Positions 8,759-16,805 of a stretch of 28,777 bases of DNA are shown here, piece after piece. A program made the translations under genes and the position numbers. Position 1 is the first letter of the stretch. Each line of letters opens with the position of its first letter. Location: assembly GCA_900551055.1 (NCBI GenBank), contig URUK01000033.1:1-28777 (forward strand), written 5' to 3'. A model generated the notes under the pieces. The model was not told where the DNA came from and searched no databases. It saw nothing but the letters and a program-made list of their open reading frames with translations. The stretch comes from an uncultured Prevotella sp. Its GTDB lineage: Bacteria; Bacteroidota; Bacteroidia; Bacteroidales; Bacteroidaceae.

Positions 8759-8790
8759 ATTGCTAACATTTGCCGATTGTCGTACTTTTG
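8759..8790 (+). promoter_or_regulatory. Promoter of the porin-imelysin operon
   Basis: TACTTTTG at 8783-8790 is a perfect TAnnTTTG box; ATTG at 8759-8762, 20 bases upstream, is a partial -33 element. CAGCGCAAA follows directly, as at the Xus-like promoter (3037). Confidence 0.65.
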
Positions 8791-8831
8791 CAGCGCAAAT
8801 CATTGTTACAGACAAACCATAAGACTAAAAT

Positions 8832-10139
8832 ATGAATAAGATTACGACAAAGTTATTGCTGTGCGCGCTGGCCGCATGCCTCGCCACGGCTACGGCTCGG
8901 GCGCAAGTCTCGGTGTCGGACAGCGTGCAGCAGCACGTCAAGGGCAACCGCCTGAGCATAGGCGGCTACGGCGAGATAGCCTATTCGCGCAACTTCTACA
9001 GCGACCGCGACCACCGCTACAGCGACCCGGCGACTGCGGCCAAAGACCCTTCGCACGGACGTTTTGACATCCCCCACGCTGTGATCTACATCAACTACGA
9101 CTTCGGCAAGGGTTGGACGTTCGGCACGGAAATAGAGTTCGAGCACGGCGGAAGCGGCGGAGCGATAGAGTCGGAGGCTGAAGAGGCCGTTGAATGGGAG
9201 CAGGAAACCGAGAAGGGCGGCGAGGTAGAGCTTGAGCAGTTTTGGATTCAGAAGTCCTTTTGCAAAGAGTTCAACATCCGCGCAGGCCACATCGTGGTGC
9301 CCGTCGGACTTACCAACGCCCACCACGAGCCGCTCAACTTCTTCACCGTGTACCGCCCGGAGGGTGAGAACACCATACTGCCAAGCACGTGGCACCAGAC
9401 GGGCATCTCGCTCTGGGGACGCTCGGGCGACTTCCGTTACGAGTTCCAGTTCGTATCGGGGCTTGACGCTTTCATGTTCAACCGCGTCAATTGGATAGGC
9501 AACGGCACTACAAGCCCGTGGGAGTTCGAGGTCGCCAACAGGTACGGCTTTGTGGCGCGCGTCGACAACTACACGATACCCGGCCTGCGCATAGGCCTGA
9601 GCGGATACTACGGACAGACAATGCACAACACATATCCCAACGACATGTCAACCGACAACTCCGTTCTTAAAGACGTTAAGGGCAAGCTTTACCTCGGCGC
9701 GATAGACTTCACGTATGACAACCACAACTGGATAGTACGCGGAAACGTCGACTACGGATATGTCTCGGATGCCGCGATAATAAGCCAGTACAAGGCCAAC
9801 GTCACGGCGGGCACCGCCCCTTACGAGAAGCAAGGCTTCGGCAGCCACGCCATTGCGACAAGCATCGAGGCCGGATATGACATCTTCTCGCAAATCCACA
9901 AGCTGCGCGGCAAGCAGAAACTATACATCTTCGGCCATTACGAATATTATGACTCGTACATCGGTTCGACAGGAAGCAACCAGTACACAAAGAAAATCAT
10001 AGCCGCCGGAGGCGTGAACTATTACCCCATTCCGCAAATCTGCATCAAGGGAGAATACAACCACCGCTTCCTCCGCTCGAAGTTCAACGACGAGCCGTCG
10101 GTAAACATCGGCGTCGCATATCAGGGATTTTTCATGTAA
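8832..10139 (+). CDS. Outer-membrane porin (OprO/OprP-like) with acidic loop
   Basis: 435-residue outer-membrane barrel. A signal peptide (about 1-24, ending ARA) is followed by many amphipathic strands such as YGEIAYSRNF and NIGVAYQGFF; the C-terminus is FFM. It resembles the phosphate-selective porin O/P group. Unusually, residues 100-135 carry 14 glutamates with almost no positive charge, often every second residue, which suits a cation-binding or cation-selecting loop better than a phosphate pore. The imelysin gene begins 30 bp downstream, so the two are probably co-transcribed. Inference: it passes or concentrates iron or another metal. The porin family assignment is by pattern only. Confidence 0.75.
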   Translation: MNKITTKLLLCALAACLATATARAQVSVSDSVQQHVKGNRLSIGGYGEIAYSRNFYSDRDHRYSDPATAAKDPSHGRFDIPHAVIYINYDFGKGWTFGTEIEFEHGGSGGAIESEAEEAVEWEQETEKGGEVELEQFWIQKSFCKEFNIRAGHIVVPVGLTNAHHEPLNFFTVYRPEGENTILPSTWHQTGISLWGRSGDFRYEFQFVSGLDAFMFNRVNWIGNGTTSPWEFEVANRYGFVARVDNYTIPGLRIGLSGYYGQTMHNTYPNDMSTDNSVLKDVKGKLYLGAIDFTYDNHNWIVRGNVDYGYVSDAAIISQYKANVTAGTAPYEKQGFGSHAIATSIEAGYDIFSQIHKLRGKQKLYIFGHYEYYDSYIGSTGSNQYTKKIIAAGGVNYYPIPQICIKGEYNHRFLRSKFNDEPSVNIGVAYQGFFM

Positions 10140-10169
10140 CAAGTAAACATTAACGGATATCAACAAACA

Positions 10170-11483
10170 ATGGAAAAGATTTCAAAACTATTCACGGCTC
10201 TCTTCATGGGGCTGTTTGCTGTGAGCCTGACCGCTTGCAGCGACGACGACAACGGCGGTGGCGATGAAGGCGTTATTGACCCGTACACTTATCCTTCGGC
10301 AGCACCCACGTCGTTGGAGGATGTCGTAACCGTTTATCTTAACGACGTTATTTATCCTACTTACACAAGTCTGGCCAACCATGCGCAGGTGCTTTACGAA
10401 GCTTGCAATACGCTCTACCAGGCCGCCGAGGCCGGAACCATGACGCAGGCGCAGATCGACGCGGCCTGCGAGGCGTTCAGCGACGCGCGCGTTGACTGGG
10501 AGCGTAGCGAGGCTTGGCTGTATGGCGCGGCTTCAGACCATGACATCGACCCGCACATCGACTCATGGCCGCTCGACCAGACACAGATGCGCACGTTCCT
10601 TACCAACCCCACCATGGTGGCCGGTATCAAGGGAAGCAACCCCGCATTGTTCGTTCGTGAAAACAATGCGGTCTATGACACAGCCCTCGGTTTCCACGGA
10701 ATGGAGTTCGTCCTCTTCCGTGACGGCGGCAACCGGACACTCGAAGCGCTTTCGCAGAATGAGACAATGGAGGGCATGACGTCAGTCGCCGCAATCGACG
10801 AGCTGGCTTTCCTTGCAGCTGTGGCAGCCGACCTGCGCGACAAGTGCTTCCAGCTTGAATACTGTTGGCTGGGCGATGACACCGGCACGCAGCACATAAC
10901 ACACCTGCAAACCAACTGCACCGACATCACTGCTGACGAGCTCGTGTCGCCTTTCGGCAACAGTTACGGAGCCGACATGCTGGCTACCGGCAGCGCGTCC
11001 CAATGCTCTTATCCAAGCTGGCAGAACTGTGCCAACAACATTTTCATCGGCGGTTGCTCGAACATTTGCCAGGAAGTGTACTCGCAGAAGCTTGGACAGG
11101 CTTACCGTGTGGCCACAGGACAGGGCGGTGAAGACGACGCTTCGGATTACATCGAGTCGCCTTACAGCAAGCGTTCGTTCCGCGATTACAGGGACAACAT
11201 CTATTCAATCAAGAACTCTCTCTTCGGTTCTACGGACATAACACTTACCACTCCGCTCCAGAACTCGTTGCTGAACTACCTCAAGAAGAATGGCTACAGC
11301 CGCACGGCTAACCTCTCGGCTTCGCTCCAGGAGGCCATCGACGCGTTGACATCGGCCATGAACAGCGGTATCGCCTTTGTCGACGACCCGGGCAACCGGC
11401 AGGTTCAGGAGTGCATAACGGCGGTCAACGCCCTCGACGACGAGCTTAACCAGGCTGGCCGCTGGATAGCAAGGCTGCTGTAA
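10170..11483 (+). CDS. Imelysin (M75)-family surface lipoprotein
   Basis: 437-residue lipoprotein of the imelysin/IrpA-like family, whose members are linked to iron uptake in many bacteria and structurally resemble EfeO/EfeM domains. The family motif GxHxxE is present as GFHGMEF (H176, E179), and a large helical domain spans about 50-435. The lipobox is L-T-A-C23, followed by SDDDN, a Bacteroidetes surface-export signal, so it should be exposed outside the cell. It lies 30 bp after the porin and upstream of a di-haem cytochrome; linkage of imelysin genes to DUF1111 di-haem genes is known in other phyla. Iron binding is inferred from the family; no protease activity is implied. Confidence 0.9.
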   Translation: MEKISKLFTALFMGLFAVSLTACSDDDNGGGDEGVIDPYTYPSAAPTSLEDVVTVYLNDVIYPTYTSLANHAQVLYEACNTLYQAAEAGTMTQAQIDAACEAFSDARVDWERSEAWLYGAASDHDIDPHIDSWPLDQTQMRTFLTNPTMVAGIKGSNPALFVRENNAVYDTALGFHGMEFVLFRDGGNRTLEALSQNETMEGMTSVAAIDELAFLAAVAADLRDKCFQLEYCWLGDDTGTQHITHLQTNCTDITADELVSPFGNSYGADMLATGSASQCSYPSWQNCANNIFIGGCSNICQEVYSQKLGQAYRVATGQGGEDDASDYIESPYSKRSFRDYRDNIYSIKNSLFGSTDITLTTPLQNSLLNYLKKNGYSRTANLSASLQEAIDALTSAMNSGIAFVDDPGNRQVQECITAVNALDDELNQAGRWIARLL

Positions 11484-11504
11484 GTGCATCCGTAACAATA
11501 CGTG

Positions 11505-11539
11505 GAGTAGCTCCGCCTTGCAAACGGGCGGTGCTACTC
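11505..11539 (+). terminator. Hairpin between imelysin and di-haem genes
   Basis: GAGTAGC-T-CCGCC (11505-11517) pairs with GGCGG-T-GCTACTC (11527-11539): 12 pairs with one T-T mismatch. No strong T-run follows, so it may be a partial terminator or an RNA-stabilising structure rather than a full stop. Confidence 0.6.
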
Positions 11540-11589
11540 ATTATGGCTTTTGAATATTAATATGAAACGCAAAGCATAAAACCTTAAAA

Positions 11590-13332
11590 ATGAACATTAT
11601 GAAGCATATAAACGGTTTATTCATGTCAGCTGCGGCGTTTGCGGTTGCTGCTTCGGTCGCAGCATGTTCCGACGACGAAGTAAAGGCTGACTACAGCGGC
11701 CCGGAAGCACAATACGTAGGGCAGAAGGTAGGCAACTTTTCGGCTGACGAGTGGTATCCCGGCGGACAGCTCGGCACCACGGACAACATATCGTCTAACT
11801 GTTATTCCGACGAAACGCCTGCTACAGAGAGCATGGGGCTTATGGACGAGTTCTTCCAAGGCGAACAGATTTTCGAGAAACAGGTAACTTTCGCGCAGCC
11901 GCCGTACTTCGGTCTCGGCCCTGCGTCAACCCGGCGCTCGTGCATAGACTGCCACCCGAGCTACGGCCACGGGCAACGTTTCGACTCATACACAACCCAG
12001 TATGACAACGGCAACGGCTACCTCTTGGTTGTCTACCATCCGAATGACGGGGCGAACAGCAACGACGGACCTTATATCACCGAGGTTACAGGCATGCCGC
12101 AGACGCAAGCCGTGTCGCCGTTCCTGCCCCCGATAGAGGAAGACCAGATTGACTTGCAGTGGAAAACGGTGACGGCCATGGAGAGCGGACTGCCATTGCA
12201 GTTCCCCGACGGCGAGCGGTACAGCCTGATTTACCCTGAACTCAACATCCCGAGGAGCGCGTTCAACGTGGAGTGGGAGAGCGGCGAGCCACTTGCCTTC
12301 CGCCTGGAATCGACCATAGGAATAATTGGAACGGGCTTGTTGGACGCCATTCCGCAGGATTCCATCAAAGCCCAATACGCAAGCACGGCGGCTTATTTCG
12401 CGGCGCAGGGTGCTGATGTGAGCGAGTATGTCAATCCTAACTTCTGGGATGCAGGCGCAAACGACTTCGCCTCGGGCGCATGGTACACAATGAATGCTGG
12501 CTCGATGGCCGACGGTTCGGCAGGCGAAGCGCAGATGATAAAGCGCTTCACGTATGCGCTTACGCGAGCTTCGCTGCAAGACGGGCCCGGCGCAAACGCC
12601 ATCTGGAACATCACGAACGTCAGCCGTTCAGACCGTCCGTACCTTTACACGACGGCAGCATGGGCAAACGCCATGGCCTCCAACCAGGATGTAATCGACC
12701 AAATCAAGGCCGACCCGACGTCAGCTTACTATGCCGACGGTACCGACGCAGGCATCGCCGAGGCTGTGCGCAACCTGCTTTCGCCATCCGTCAACCAGTT
12801 TGACAACCAGTGGCACAACTTCGAACCGGAAATGACCGACGACCAATTCTATGCCCTTATGGTATGGCACCGTGGTCTCGCGATACCACGCGCGCGCAAT
12901 CTCAACGACCCTGACGTACAGCGCGGCAAGGAGTTGTTCATGGAAATGGGGTGCGCCTCGTGCCATCGTCCGAAGTGGCAGACCACCGACGACAACTACT
13001 GGACACCCGAGTGCATTGCCGGCCGTCCGCTGCCGCGATACCAAAACCAGACAATTTACCCGTATTCGGACATGATGCAGCACAAGCTGTACATGATTAA
13101 CGACATTCACGGGTCATGGTGCCGCACCACTCCTCTGTGGGGACGCGGACTGTCTCTGCTCAACACTGGAGCGCAGGACCGTCTGCACGACTGCCGCGCA
13201 CGCAACGAAGTCGAGGCCATAATGTGGCACGCGTACAGCAAGAAGAGCCACGCATACGAGTCGGCGGAGAAGTTTTACAATCTGCCGAAGGAAGACCGCG
13301 ACGCTGTGGTGAAGTTCCTGCAGTCGATATAA
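11590..13332 (+). CDS. Di-haem c-type cytochrome lipoprotein (DUF1111, 'thiol oxidoreductase' type)
   Basis: 580-residue lipoprotein with two c-type haem attachment motifs, CIDCH at 118-122 and CASCH at 455-459. That spacing and the length fit the DUF1111/COG3488 di-haem family related to MauG and cytochrome c peroxidases. The signal peptide ends in V-A-A-C26, followed by SDDEV, again a surface-export signature; if it works, this would be a cytochrome on the outside of the cell. It follows the imelysin gene, a known partnership, and precedes a haem-attachment (Ccs) gene. The role is inferred: oxidising or reducing iron for capture by imelysin, in place of the DyP peroxidase of EfeUOB. Extra cysteines at 71, 475, 511 and 535 could form disulfides. 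A T-tailed terminator follows. Confidence 0.9.
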   Translation: MNIMKHINGLFMSAAAFAVAASVAACSDDEVKADYSGPEAQYVGQKVGNFSADEWYPGGQLGTTDNISSNCYSDETPATESMGLMDEFFQGEQIFEKQVTFAQPPYFGLGPASTRRSCIDCHPSYGHGQRFDSYTTQYDNGNGYLLVVYHPNDGANSNDGPYITEVTGMPQTQAVSPFLPPIEEDQIDLQWKTVTAMESGLPLQFPDGERYSLIYPELNIPRSAFNVEWESGEPLAFRLESTIGIIGTGLLDAIPQDSIKAQYASTAAYFAAQGADVSEYVNPNFWDAGANDFASGAWYTMNAGSMADGSAGEAQMIKRFTYALTRASLQDGPGANAIWNITNVSRSDRPYLYTTAAWANAMASNQDVIDQIKADPTSAYYADGTDAGIAEAVRNLLSPSVNQFDNQWHNFEPEMTDDQFYALMVWHRGLAIPRARNLNDPDVQRGKELFMEMGCASCHRPKWQTTDDNYWTPECIAGRPLPRYQNQTIYPYSDMMQHKLYMINDIHGSWCRTTPLWGRGLSLLNTGAQDRLHDCRARNEVEAIMWHAYSKKSHAYESAEKFYNLPKEDRDAVVKFLQSI

Positions 13333-13341
13333 ACAGCGAAA

Positions 13342-13388
13342 AGAAAGTTGCAAAACGACACCTCGTGTGCCGTTTTGCCTTTCTTTTT
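13342..13388 (+). terminator. Intrinsic terminator after the di-haem gene
   Basis: AGAAAG-TTGC-AAAACG-CAC pairs with GTG-CGTTTT-GC-CTTTCT around CTC, with small mismatches, followed by a T-run (13384-13388). It begins 10 bp after the stop codon and suggests that ccsBA has its own transcript. Confidence 0.8.
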
Positions 13389-13481
13389 GACACTTTAAGT
13401 ATGTACGTGTTTTCAGACAAACCAGCTCGATTTAGTTAAAATCATTAAGTTAATTTGTAAAGGAATGCTTGTTAAAAAATC

Positions 13482-13596
13482 GGGAGATGCCCTTTCGATT
13501 GTCGAAAGATATCCTTTTGATTGTCGAAAGATATGCTTTCGATGGTCGAAAGCATATCTTTCGATTTTGAAAAACATAGCTTTTGTGTTAAAAAAG
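13482..13596. repeat. 22-bp-period array, copy D (AT-core variant)
   Basis: Boxes start at 13482 (GGGAG), 13504, 13526, 13548 (GAAAG), 13570 (AAAAA) and 13592 (AAAAG), exactly 22 bp apart. Cores are ATGCC, ATATC, ATATG, CATAT and CATAG. Units 13526 and 13548 are reverse complements and make a perfect 19-bp hairpin with a TGG loop (13524-13564). The rest of the 13389-13823 gap shows no gene. Confidence 0.85.
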
Positions 13597-13823
13597 CATG
13601 TTTCCGTTAACATGAGTACACATTATTTAAGCACAAATCTTCAATTTTTCGTATAACGCGCTGTAAGCCAATAATTTATGATTGCACACCTGACAATGCG
13701 ATATTTACGGCCAAAAGTATTTTGTTTTGAAATTCCGCATTCTCAGAGCGTCAACGTTTTTCAATGTGAAAGATAAACACAGAATGCCGCAACATTATGA
13801 TAATATATATTTAACGACAGGCA

Positions 13824-16199
13824 ATGAAACTGAAAACAGCATCTAAAGCAAATAAAAAACACAATCTTATTGATAGCAGAAACTGGTACGATGCTAATCA
13901 AACTCCCTCCCTTCGGGAGGGTGGGGGTGGGTCGGAGGTTTTGAAGAGGGCTGTTCTCGCCTTATACCTGCTTATCATAATAACCATGGCGGCAGCCACT
14001 TTCATCGGCAAAAGCCACGGCGCCGATTATGCTTACACAGCTGTTTACGGCTCGTGGTGGTTCACGTCGCTATGGGCTTTGCTTGCCGTTACGGCTGTGG
14101 CGTATATCCTGCGCAGGCGTGTGCGCCGCATGTCAACGCTCGCCCTGCACCTTGCCCTGCTTCTGATACTTGCCGGAGCACTGCTGACACACATGTCGGC
14201 GTGGCGCGGCGTGGTGCATCTGCGCAGCGGCGTGGCCGTTGATACATATTCGGTTATTGACGGCAACGGCGGCGTAAAGGAAGAAAAACTGCCATTCACG
14301 ATGCGCCTTGACACCTTCTACGTTAGCTATCACGACGGCACGCAGGCCGAGGCCGACTATGTTTCGCACTTCACCGTGACCGACGGCGGACGCGAGACGC
14401 AGGCCGAGGTGTCGATGAACAACATCTACCGGCACGGCTCGCTGCGCTTCTACCAGTCGTCTTACGACCGCGACGGGCTTGGCAGCGTGCTCGCCGTGAA
14501 CTGCGACCCGTTGGGCATACATGTCACTTACGCAGGCTACGCCCTGCTGTTCGTCTCGCTCGTGTGGATGCTCTGCGACCCGAAAGGCCGCTTCCGCCAG
14601 CTTCTGCGCAGTCCGTTGTTAAAGAAAGGGGCACTTATTGTTCTCTTAATAATATCCTTCCCCCAGCTCTCCCTGTCCGTCCCAGTCCTCCCGGAAAATA
14701 CTGCCAGTAAGTTCGGCAGGCTCTTCATCCTCTACAACAACCGCGTGTGCCCCATGCAGACATTCGCCGTTGACTTCACCAAAAAGCTCTGCGGCAGCAG
14801 CTCGTACAATGGTTACACTGCGGAGCAGGTGCTCACCGGCTTCATATTCTACGGCGACGAGTGGTGCGCCGAGCCTGTTCTCAAGGTGAAAGGCAACGAC
14901 CTGCGCGACGCGCTTCAGCTGCCCCGGCACTGCTCGGTGAACACTTTTTTCAACCATGTAATGGGCGGATACATCCTCGGGCCTTACATCCGCGAGTATT
15001 ATTCGGGGCAGAACGACGCGTTTCACAGGCAGGCCGCCGACGTTGACGACCGCCTGATGATGGTCATGCGCCTGCGGCGCGGCGAGCTGCTGGATGTGTT
15101 TCCAGTGACGCGCGGCGGTACGACGCAGTGGTATTCGCCAACCGACAACATTGCAGATACACTTGTTTCCGACGGCGAACGCGCCTACATGGCCAACGTC
15201 TTTTCGCTGCTCAATGAAGAAGTGCATGCAGGCCGCACAGCCAGCGTTGACATGATACTCGACAAGATGCTGCGCCACCAGCAGCAGAACGCAGGCCGCT
15301 CGCTGCCAACGGGCACGCAGGTGAAGGCCGAGCGTACGCTCAACGCCGTGCCGTTCGCCACTGTGCTGTTCATGGTTAACCTCTCGCTGGGGATTGTGCT
15401 GCTGATTATTTGCCTTATCGGGCTTATCCGCCCTATTGGGCCTAATAAGCCCGATATGGCTGATAGCAAACTTCTTAAAACAGCAAAGCTTGCCGGCTTT
15501 GCTGTGTCCGGCATCTCTCTGCTTGCGCTTACGCTGTGCCTTGCGCTGCGCTGGGTGGTCTCCGGCCGCGTGCCGATGGGCAACGGCTACGAGACAATGC
15601 TGCTGCTTGCATGGCTGGTGATGGCGTTTTCGCTCGTGGCGGTGCGCCGTTTCAGCATCGTGCTGCCGTTCGGCCTGCTGCTGTCGGGCTTCTTCCTCTT
15701 GGTGTCGCACATCAGTTACATGGACCCGCAGATAACCCACCTGATGCCGGTGCTCAACTCTCCGCTGCTGTCGCTCCACGTTTCGGTCATCATGATGTCG
15801 TTCGCCCTGCTGTCGCTGACATTCCTCTGCGCCGTAACGGCACTGCTGCTGCGCCTCGTCCGTGGGCGCAACGCCGCCGGACTGGCCGACCAACAGGAGC
15901 GGCTCGCACTGCTCTCGCGCCTCATGCTCTATCCCGCGCTCGCGCTTCTCGGCATCGGCATTTTCGTGGGAGCAATCTGGGCGAACGTCTCCTGGGGTGC
16001 TTACTGGAACTGGGACGCCAAGGAAGTGTGGGGCCTGATTACCTTCATGGTTTACGCCATAGCGGCCCACGACCGCTCGCTGCCGTTCCTCCGCCGTCCG
16101 TCAGGCTACCACGCCTTCATGGCCGCGGCCTTCCTCACCATCGTAATGACGTACTTCGGAGTGAATTACTACCTCGGGGGGATGCACTCGTATGCGTAG
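13824..16199 (+). CDS. ccsBA: Cytochrome c assembly protein, ResB-CcsA fusion
   Basis: 791-residue inner-membrane protein joining a ResB (Ccs1) half (about 40-480) and a CcsA half (about 510-791), as in Bacteroidetes and epsilonproteobacteria. It exports haem and ligates it to CXXCH motifs (system II). The CcsA tryptophan-rich haem-handling motif is clear: WGAYWNWDAKEVWG near residue 730. Conserved histidines flank it (HISYM, LSLHVS). It should mature the di-haem lipoprotein encoded just upstream. Two oddities: residues about 26-38 (TPSLREGGGG region) are encoded by a palindromic REP-like repeat, and about 531-548 (GLIRPIGPNKPD region) by a repeat also present at 5511. The N-terminal 40 residues before the first helix may therefore be a recent extension; the start at 13824 is the only ATG before it. 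Confidence 0.92.
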   Translation: MKLKTASKANKKHNLIDSRNWYDANQTPSLREGGGGSEVLKRAVLALYLLIIITMAAATFIGKSHGADYAYTAVYGSWWFTSLWALLAVTAVAYILRRRVRRMSTLALHLALLLILAGALLTHMSAWRGVVHLRSGVAVDTYSVIDGNGGVKEEKLPFTMRLDTFYVSYHDGTQAEADYVSHFTVTDGGRETQAEVSMNNIYRHGSLRFYQSSYDRDGLGSVLAVNCDPLGIHVTYAGYALLFVSLVWMLCDPKGRFRQLLRSPLLKKGALIVLLIISFPQLSLSVPVLPENTASKFGRLFILYNNRVCPMQTFAVDFTKKLCGSSSYNGYTAEQVLTGFIFYGDEWCAEPVLKVKGNDLRDALQLPRHCSVNTFFNHVMGGYILGPYIREYYSGQNDAFHRQAADVDDRLMMVMRLRRGELLDVFPVTRGGTTQWYSPTDNIADTLVSDGERAYMANVFSLLNEEVHAGRTASVDMILDKMLRHQQQNAGRSLPTGTQVKAERTLNAVPFATVLFMVNLSLGIVLLIICLIGLIRPIGPNKPDMADSKLLKTAKLAGFAVSGISLLALTLCLALRWVVSGRVPMGNGYETMLLLAWLVMAFSLVAVRRFSIVLPFGLLLSGFFLLVSHISYMDPQITHLMPVLNSPLLSLHVSVIMMSFALLSLTFLCAVTALLLRLVRGRNAAGLADQQERLALLSRLMLYPALALLGIGIFVGAIWANVSWGAYWNWDAKEVWGLITFMVYAIAAHDRSLPFLRRPSGYHAFMAAAFLTIVMTYFGVNYYLGGMHSYA
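13900..13937. repeat. REP-like palindrome inside ccsBA
   Basis: CCCTCCC-TTC-GGGAGGG (13905-13921) is followed by TGGGGGTGGG. Such C/G-rich palindromes are usually intergenic in Bacteroidetes; here it is translated in frame near the protein's N-terminus, before the first membrane helix. Confidence 0.7.
15412..15466. repeat. CCTATCGGGC-type repeat inside ccsBA
   Basis: CTTATCGGGCTTATCCGCCC, then TATTGGGCCTAATAAGCCCG, resembles the intergenic block at 5511-5530. It contains inverted parts (CGGGCTTAT with ATAAGCCCG). It encodes part of a membrane-edge linker before the CcsA half without breaking the frame. Confidence 0.65.
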
Positions 16200-16206
16200 A
16201 TTTCTT

Positions 16207-16350
16207 TTAGGAGTTAAGGAGTTAAGAAGTAAAGGAGTTAAGACAATACCATTGCTGGTTGTTTTTCCAATCGGTCTTGCACAATAATCAGGCAGTAACT
16301 TGCAAAGCTATTGTCTTAACTCCTTTACTTCTTAACTCCTTAACTCCTAA
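16207..16350. repeat. Perfect 42-bp inverted repeat between convergent ccsBA and recX
   Basis: The left arm (16207-16248, starting TTAGGAGTTAAGGAG) and the right arm (16309-16350) are exact reverse complements over 42 bases, with a 60-bp unique loop. The left arm starts 7 bp after the ccsBA stop; the right arm overlaps the recX stop codon. Either strand would give a very stable hairpin, plausible as a bidirectional transcript end. Words match 1-89. Confidence 0.9.
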
Positions 16351-16805
16351 TAATTCATCGCCTTCCTCGCCTCTTCCACGCTGAATCCGCGGCTCATCGC
16401 AAACTTAATCAGCTTGCATTCAAGCTCGTAGTCGCTGCCGGCCTTTATTGATTTGCGCTTCGCCCGGAGCATGGGGCGCAGCATTTCGATGTACGTGTCA
16501 GGCTCTACCTTGCAGAGAACGGCATCGATTACATCATCGGGAATGCGCTTCATTCGGAGCGCCTGCTCAATTTTCCGCCGTCCCCACTTGGCATATTGCA
16601 GCTTGTCGTGTATGAAGGCGCGGCAGTAACGCTCGTCATCAATGAAGCGGCCGTCAATCAGGCGGTTGATGACACGCTCCTGCACGTCATCCGGCAGCTG
16701 CCAGCGGTGCATCTTTTCGGCCATCTCCTGACGGCAGTGCTCGGCTCTCGCGCACAGCGCGGAGAGCTTGCTGAAGGCTTGTTCTTCGGTGATTTCTTTA
16801 GTCAT
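16347..16805 (-). CDS. recX: Regulatory protein RecX
   Basis: 152-residue RecX-family protein, a small all-helical modulator that binds RecA filaments. The family pattern is clear: LIDGRFIDDERYCRAFIHDK, then KWGRRKIEQALRMKRIPDD, then a C-terminal three-helix repeat ending in FSVEEARKAMNY. Normal length. It is the last gene of the minus-strand run from the SPFH gene, but a 233-bp repeat-filled gap separates it from prmC, so co-transcription is uncertain. Its stop codon lies inside the 42-bp inverted repeat. Confidence 0.93.
   Translation of the reverse strand: MTKEITEEQAFSKLSALCARAEHCRQEMAEKMHRWQLPDDVQERVINRLIDGRFIDDERYCRAFIHDKLQYAKWGRRKIEQALRMKRIPDDVIDAVLCKVEPDTYIEMLRPMLRAKRKSIKAGSDYELECKLIKFAMSRGFSVEEARKAMNY

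Noticed and set aside
8537..8839. 100-codon open frame before the porin
   Set aside because: It runs through the porin promoter and into the porin start, has a Cys/Phe-rich composition with no domain, and contains the degenerate repeats.
10170..13332. Classical EfeUOB ferrous iron system
   Set aside because: The imelysin part fits, but there is no DyP peroxidase and no EfeU permease; only an analogy is kept.
13413..13656. Small open frames over the 13482-13596 array
   Set aside because: Their sequence is the translated repeat; periodic peptides with no start signal.
14646..16070. Long open frame on the minus strand (474 codons) opposite ccsBA
   Set aside because: Its translation is rich in His, Gln and Arg with no recognisable domain, and the plus strand there encodes clear CcsA motifs; it is an antisense shadow of GC-biased codons.
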